Shown here in pieces: positions 59,960-64,000 of a DNA stretch of 64,000 bases. Below the pieces are notes generated by a model. It was not told the origin of the DNA. It did not search any database and saw only the letters and a program-made list of their open reading frames with translations. Position 1 is the first letter of the stretch; every line of letters begins with the position of its first letter. This DNA is from UKL13-3 sp040387195 (GTDB lineage Bacteria; Bacteroidota; Bacteroidia; UKL13-3): contig JAZKEF010000027.1 in assembly GCA_040387195.1 (NCBI GenBank), forward strand, positions 121,270 through 185,269, read 5' to 3'. Position numbers and translations under genes: made by a program.

Positions 59960-61465
59960 ATGAGTTTATTCCGCAAAAAATCATTGCACGAAATGCTTGC
60001 CGTTTCGCATCAATCGGAAAAAGGAGGACTAAAAAGGACCTTGGGAGCAGGTAACTTAATTGCGCTGGGAATCGGTGCCATCATTGGTGCGGGCTTGTTT
60101 GTAAGGACGGCTGCGGCTGCAGGACAAGCTGCAGGACCAGGAGTTACCATGTCGTTTGTGATTGCGGCTATTGGTTGTGCGTTTGCCGGATTGTGTTATG
60201 CAGAATTTGCTGCCATGATTCCGATTGCCGGTAGTGCATATGCCTATAGTTATGTCACGATGGGTGAAATTGTTGCATGGATTATTGGTTGGGCATTGGT
60301 GATGGAATATGCACTTGGAGCTGCTACTGTAAGTATTGCATGGAGTGAATATTTAAACAAGCTCTTTGATGGGGCTATCCCATATGAATGGTGTCACTCT
60401 CCCTTTGAGAGTTTCACCGACTCGATGGGTGTATTTCACCAAGGATATATGAATGCTCCGGCTTTGGTTATTTTATTACTCCTTACTTTATTGCTTATTC
60501 GCGGAACGCAGGAATCGGCAATGGTGAATATGATTATTGTATTTGTAAAAGTGGCCATTGTTATTTTGTTCATCGTTTTAGGATGGCAATACATCAAACC
60601 TGAAAATCATACTCCCTATTTAATTCCTGAAGGAACTGCTCCTGTTGTAGATAATGCAGGAAAAATAATTGCAGATTATACCGGCTGGAACAAACATGGT
60701 TGGGGTGGAGTGTTGGGTGGTGCTGCCATCGTATTTTTTGCCTTCATTGGTTTTGATGCAGTGAGTACTGCAGCTCAGGAAGCCAAAAACCCCAAACGCG
60801 ATATGCCGATTGGAATCTTAGGTTCACTTGTGGTGTGCACTATTCTGTATATCTTATTCGGGCACGTACTCACCGGTGTAGCCAACTGGAAAGAATTTGT
60901 TGATCCTGAAAAAGGACGTGAAGCTTCGGTGGCCTATGCCATTTCAACCTATATGACCAATTATAGCTGGCTTGCAACAGCCGTTACAGTAGCTATTCTG
61001 GCTGGTTTCAGCTCCGTAATCCTGGTAATGCTGATGGGACAAAGCCGTATTTTTTATACCATGAGCAATGATGGTTTGATTCCGAAAGCCTTTGGTGCAT
61101 TGCATCCAAAATACAACACTCCCTACAAAGCCAACTGGATTCTGTTTGTGTTTGTGGGCTTGTTTTCTGCATTTGTTCCGGGACACGTAGCAGGTGACTT
61201 AACCAGCTTCGGCACTTTGTTTGCATTTGTGCTGGTGAGTTTAGGGGTATGGATTTTGCGCGTTAAATCGCCTGAAATTGAAAGACCGTTCCGTACGCCA
61301 TTGGCTCCCATCGTTTCGGTATTGGGTGCCGCCATTTGTACGCTGATGATTTTTGGATTGGATGCACAAACCTTGACCGTGGCTTTTGGCTGGATGGCCG
61401 TAGGTATTGTGATTTACTTTGTTTACGGAAGAAAAAGAAGCACGCTGCATAAGAACAATGCGTAA
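59960..61465 (+). CDS. Amino-acid permease, APC superfamily (CAT-like)
   Basis: 501 residues, twelve or more helices. GLK-type N-terminal cytoplasmic segment LKRTLGAGNLIALGIGAIIGAG, with the unwound helix I motif GIGAIIGAGLF, and FAFIGFDAVSTAAQEAKNPKRDMP in helix VI. Resembles YfnA/GkApcT-type proton-coupled cationic or broad amino-acid transporters. Follows the FAD oxidoreductase, so uptake and oxidation of an amino acid may be linked (inference). Confidence 0.92.
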   Translation: MSLFRKKSLHEMLAVSHQSEKGGLKRTLGAGNLIALGIGAIIGAGLFVRTAAAAGQAAGPGVTMSFVIAAIGCAFAGLCYAEFAAMIPIAGSAYAYSYVTMGEIVAWIIGWALVMEYALGAATVSIAWSEYLNKLFDGAIPYEWCHSPFESFTDSMGVFHQGYMNAPALVILLLLTLLLIRGTQESAMVNMIIVFVKVAIVILFIVLGWQYIKPENHTPYLIPEGTAPVVDNAGKIIADYTGWNKHGWGGVLGGAAIVFFAFIGFDAVSTAAQEAKNPKRDMPIGILGSLVVCTILYILFGHVLTGVANWKEFVDPEKGREASVAYAISTYMTNYSWLATAVTVAILAGFSSVILVMLMGQSRIFYTMSNDGLIPKAFGALHPKYNTPYKANWILFVFVGLFSAFVPGHVAGDLTSFGTLFAFVLVSLGVWILRVKSPEIERPFRTPLAPIVSVLGAAICTLMIFGLDAQTLTVAFGWMAVGIVIYFVYGRKRSTLHKNNA

Positions 61466-61480
61466 TTAATATCACATATT

Positions 61481-61517
61481 AAAAAGCCCGTTCAATTATG
61501 TTGAACGGGCTTTTTTG
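61481..61517. terminator. Permease terminator
   Basis: AAAAAGCCCGTTCAA, loop TTATG, TTGAACGGGCTTTTT; perfect 15-bp stem, both directions. Confidence 0.95.
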
Positions 61518-61570
61518 TTTTAAGAACAATGGCTTTATTTTCGTTGACGCTCGGCTCTCTTCACAACTAT

Positions 61571-62137
61571 TCAACAATATCTTGCATCCTTGAAGACCAG
61601 TTTAAACCGTGGGGGTTGTTTATCTTCAACAGTAATTTCAACTAACTTTCCCCTAAAAGCAATGAATTTACCTTCCAGCTTATCCGGAGCATACTCCTCA
61701 ACAGGATCTTTCATTTGAACATACAGATGGCAAAACTCTTTGCTTCCCTTTTGATTACTTTCAACAGCAAAGAAGGTATTGGGCTCCTTTTCCATAATAT
61801 AGGTACAGTGTGCATTGCATGCTGTGCGGTAATAAAATCCGTTCATAACTATCTCTTTCCCTTTCAGAAATGCTACACTTTTTAAAGCAGAATCATCACT
61901 TATTTTTTTATCACGCAATAACCCCGCTATCGCCTTAATGTAGAAATACTCTAATGACCTTCGGGCAGAATCGGCCGGCTTGGGGCTATTCAGTTTAGTG
62001 TGCAAAATACGGGTTACAGTTGGCCAGTCTCCTACATTGTATGCCCGGTATAATGAATCATAACTATCGTATATGAATCTCTGTGAGGTGGCTTGAAAAG
62101 TGATTGCTAATAATATGGTTGTGATAACCACCCTCAT
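61571..62137 (-). CDS. Secreted protein, unknown
   Basis: 188 residues. Signal peptide MRVVITTILLAITFQATSQ. Mature part has a helical N-terminal half and a beta-rich C-terminal half (FIAFRGKLVEITVEDKQPPRFKLVFKDARYC) that looks like an OB-type barrel. Two cysteine pairs possible. No family recognised. Downstream of holA on the same strand by 38 nt. Confidence 0.7.
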   Translation of the reverse strand: MRVVITTILLAITFQATSQRFIYDSYDSLYRAYNVGDWPTVTRILHTKLNSPKPADSARRSLEYFYIKAIAGLLRDKKISDDSALKSVAFLKGKEIVMNGFYYRTACNAHCTYIMEKEPNTFFAVESNQKGSKEFCHLYVQMKDPVEEYAPDKLEGKFIAFRGKLVEITVEDKQPPRFKLVFKDARYC

Positions 62138-62175
62138 GCTTTACTACTTTGAAATTTATTCATAGATAATACAAC

Positions 62176-63177
62176 TTAAAGTATTTTAATCAATACTTCT
62201 TTGAGTAGTTCATCAGGTGTTGCAGAAATATTGTTCACTCCTTTGCTTTTCAGATCATACTCATGCATGATGCGGATGCATTTCTCCAGTTCTTCAGAGG
62301 AATAACGGGTTACGGCATTTATATAATCGGCAGCCTGATAATAATTGAAACCGTATTTTTTTTGCAGCTCACCTCTATCCTTGATTTTACTTTGTTTAAC
62401 AATGTATGCCTTGTTAAAAAAGTTGTTCATGTTAATGAGTGTGGCAATGATGGAGAAATCCTTTGCCTTCCCCATGTGGTGAGCGATATGGAATGCCCTT
62501 GCCGAGTTCTTCATGGCCATGGCGCCAATCAGTTCAAAAATATTAAACTCCTTGCTGATACCAATTTTCAGTTCCACATCCGTGTCGGTAATTTCCTTTT
62601 CATCGTGTTTGTTGATGATGAGTTTTTCGAGCTCGTTTACAATCTTACCAATATCGGCACCCAATGATTCAGCAATCAAATTGACTGCGCGCGGACCAAT
62701 CTTAAACCCTTTGCTTTTAAGGTATGCCTCAATAAATGGTGGCAATTGATTATCGTACAATTTCTTTGATTCAAAAATAACATGTTTGGCCAGCGACTTA
62801 TAAAACTTGGTACGTTTATCGAGCTTGGTGCTTTTGTTGCAAATCACCAGAATAGTAGTGGGAACAGGCTTTTCGAAGTAAGCTTCAAACTCATCGAGTT
62901 CTTTTAAACTTTGCGCTTCCTTTACAATGATCACCTGGTAAGGTGCCATCATCGGAAATCTTCGGGCATTGGAAACGATAGTACGTACATCCGAGTCCTT
63001 GCCATACAGTACCATTTGGTTAAACCCTTTTTCACCATCGTTGAGCACGTTGGCTTCAATATAATTGCTCACCTCATCAATAAAATGATGCTCCTCGCCA
63101 AACAGATAATATACCGGAGCATACTGCTTCGCTTTGAGGCTGGTCATTAATTTATTGAAATCGGTTTCGGCTGCCAT
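62176..63177 (-). CDS. holA: DNA polymerase III subunit delta
   Basis: 333 residues. APVYYLFGEEHHFIDEVSNYI near residue 20 and the RAVNLIAESLGADIGKIVNELEKL segment of the AAA+-like clamp-loader delta subunit; no functional Walker A, as expected. Opens the beta clamp within the clamp loader. Divergent from the HsdR-N protein gene. Confidence 0.93.
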   Translation of the reverse strand: MAAETDFNKLMTSLKAKQYAPVYYLFGEEHHFIDEVSNYIEANVLNDGEKGFNQMVLYGKDSDVRTIVSNARRFPMMAPYQVIIVKEAQSLKELDEFEAYFEKPVPTTILVICNKSTKLDKRTKFYKSLAKHVIFESKKLYDNQLPPFIEAYLKSKGFKIGPRAVNLIAESLGADIGKIVNELEKLIINKHDEKEITDTDVELKIGISKEFNIFELIGAMAMKNSARAFHIAHHMGKAKDFSIIATLINMNNFFNKAYIVKQSKIKDRGELQKKYGFNYYQAADYINAVTRYSSEELEKCIRIMHEYDLKSKGVNNISATPDELLKEVLIKIL

Positions 63178-63206
63178 ATCTGTTTTTTGGCTTTATTTGC
63201 GTTGTT

Positions 63207-63653
63207 ATGCAATTAAAGTTTCCTACGTACAAGTTTAAAACGAAAAGCGAACAAAATACCAACTATGTTTTCGACATTGTAAGGAAAAAATATGTGGTAC
63301 TCACCCCTGAGGAATGGGTAAGACAACACGTTTTGCATTATTTAACCTTAGACAAAAATTACCCGCAGTCGCTGTTGGCTGTAGAACGTGGGCTTGACGT
63401 GAACGGACGCAAAAAACGGTTTGATATTCTGGCGTTCAATAAAAATGGACAGCCGCAATTGCTCATTGAATGTAAAAGTCCGGATATTGAAATTAATAAA
63501 GCTGTGTTTGAGCAGATTGCAGTTTACAACTCAGCCTTTGGAGTAAAACAACTCTTGGTTACCAATGGATTGCAACATATCGTGGTTCAATACACTCCCG
63601 ATTTTATGAGTTATACCTTTTTGGAAGAATTACCTGAGTGGGAGAATGCGTAA
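63207..63653 (+). CDS. HsdR N-terminal-like PD-(D/E)xK protein
   Basis: 148 residues, a stand-alone type I restriction enzyme R N-terminal domain (PF13588-type). Nuclease core: Asp in KKRFDILAFN and ExK in LLIECKSPDIE near residues 90-93, then a conserved Gln in FEQIAVYN. No motor domain, no HsdM or HsdS, so it is not a restriction system. Found next to holA in other Bacteroidota (from memory). The 148-bp array begins just after its stop. Confidence 0.85.
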   Translation: MQLKFPTYKFKTKSEQNTNYVFDIVRKKYVVLTPEEWVRQHVLHYLTLDKNYPQSLLAVERGLDVNGRKKRFDILAFNKNGQPQLLIECKSPDIEINKAVFEQIAVYNSAFGVKQLLVTNGLQHIVVQYTPDFMSYTFLEELPEWENA

Positions 63654-63663
63654 ATGGAAGAAC

Positions 63664-63774
63664 TCAGCCTGACCATTGTGCTATCCTTAAACCATTCAAT
63701 ACCTTTTGTTCTGGTTGGAGTAAGGTCACTTCTTTGTTTGCTCCTACTACACCTAATACCAAACACTCACTCAT
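63664..63774 (-). CDS. Small ORF in array unit 1 (36 residues)
   Basis: Starts MSECLVLGVVGANKEVTLLQ, ends PEQKVLNGLRIAQWSG. The conserved PKQIGKF just upstream of the ATG is also in frame and shows synonymous changes between copies, so translation may begin earlier, for example at a TTG near 63834. Compared with unit 2 over 39 codons, 21 codons differ and 15 of those are synonymous. Confidence 0.65.
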   Translation of the reverse strand: MSECLVLGVVGANKEVTLLQPEQKVLNGLRIAQWSG

Positions 63775-63823
63775 AAACTTTCCTATTTGTTTGGGAGGAG
63801 GCTTCGATAAACTCAGCCTGACA

Positions 63824-63922
63824 CTAGGCAATTCTTAATCCATTCTCTACTTTTAATGCAGGATGGAGTCGTGTTACTTCTTTGTTTTTTCCAACTACAC
63901 CCAGAACCAAACACTCGCTCAT
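63824..63922 (-). CDS. Small ORF in array unit 2 (32 residues)
   Basis: Starts MSECLVLGVVGKNKEVTRLH, ends PALKVENGLRIA then TAG. Same family as the unit 1 ORF; the QWSG tail is lost through a small indel near the stop. An upstream extension with PKQIGKF is in frame. No known family recognised. Confidence 0.6.
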   Translation of the reverse strand: MSECLVLGVVGKNKEVTRLHPALKVENGLRIA

Positions 63923-64000
63923 AAATTTACCGATTTGTTTGGGTAGAGGCTTCGATAAACTCAGCCTGACACTAGGCAATTCTTAATCCATTCTCTACTT

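Larger units (their letters stand above)
63661..64000. repeat. 148-bp tandem array, continues past the window
   Basis: Full units at 63692-63839 and 63840-63987, a third begins at 63988, and the tail of an earlier unit occupies 63661-63691. The segments 63801-63852 and 63949-64000 are identical over 52 bp, while the other parts have diverged. Each unit ends with the CTTCGATAAACTCAGCCTGA motif. Confidence 0.92.

Noticed and set aside
63207..63653. Type I restriction-modification locus
   Set aside because: Only the nuclease-like N-terminal domain is present, with no motor domain, methylase or specificity gene.
63638..63838. 66-codon plus-strand ORF
   Set aside because: Antisense to the array ORF in unit 1, whose codon-position bias supports the minus strand.
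63661..64000. CRISPR array
   Set aside because: Repeats are 148 bp, adjacent and without spacers; no cas genes are present.

Overview
The window looks like a chromosomal segment of a Bacteroidota bacterium (Flavobacteriales/Sphingobacteriales-like). The signs are a protein with a C-terminal type IX secretion (T9SS) sorting domain, many genes preceded by the Bacteroidota -7 box TAnnTTTG, almost no Shine-Dalgarno sequences, several short lipoproteins, and families typical of the phylum (DUF4920, bacilliredoxin BrxA/BrxB, NADP isocitrate dehydrogenase of the eukaryote-like type, KorAB). Most of the window is ordinary core genome. There is no prophage, IS element, CRISPR array or rRNA operon. Two tRNA genes are present (Cys-GCA and Leu-CAA).

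Layout. 0-1 kb: tail of an unknown gene and a DUF6364/PIN toxin-antitoxin pair. 1-9 kb: TPR protein, etfBA, serine hydrolase, TatD, tcdA, icd, purD. 9.3-15 kb: lipoprotein, RlmL-type methyltransferase, NFU iron-sulfur protein, universal stress protein, rlmN, lysS. 15.5-20 kb: two paralogous LytTR response regulators, a degenerate histidine kinase, pdhB. 20-27 kb: heme lipoprotein, DUF4920, tRNA-Cys, yqgE-type gene, pdxH, a WecA-like transferase, rdgB, ilvE, dcd, a glycosyltransferase. 27.6-37 kb: a small GTG-start lipoprotein, DedA, a T9SS cargo protein, ispE, a membrane phosphoesterase, DinB, a GT-C-like membrane protein, and an M1 peptidase fused to an outer-membrane barrel. 37-42 kb: Nif3, zinc-ribbon, TPR and 2OG-oxygenase genes. 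42-47 kb: sparse region with tRNA-Leu, microproteins, two VOC proteins, DinB, DUF1761, bacilliredoxin. 47.7-64 kb: ahcY, LpxR-like, a Pif1-like helicase, fcl/gmd, a short asparaginase, korAB, an FAD oxidoreductase, an amino-acid permease, holA and an HsdR-N nuclease-like protein.

The most unusual material lies between genes. (1) A dispersed family of degenerate repeats with a strict 7-nt period sits next to gene ends throughout the window. (2) Five 14-bp sites end exactly 21 bp apart upstream of korA. (3) A 148-bp tandem array begins after the last gene and runs off the window. Each of its two complete minus-strand units carries a short ORF, and the copies differ mainly at synonymous third positions, so they look like real, selected small proteins. 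(4) Perfect hairpins overlap the stop codons of korA and lysS. Small genes of at most 49 codons are proposed at 27615-27737, 42582-42656, 46979-47128, 63664-63774 and 63824-63922.

Start codons were moved downstream of the longest ORF where a signal peptide, family N-terminus or promoter position required it; each case is stated. Family assignments come from recognised motifs, not from a database search.
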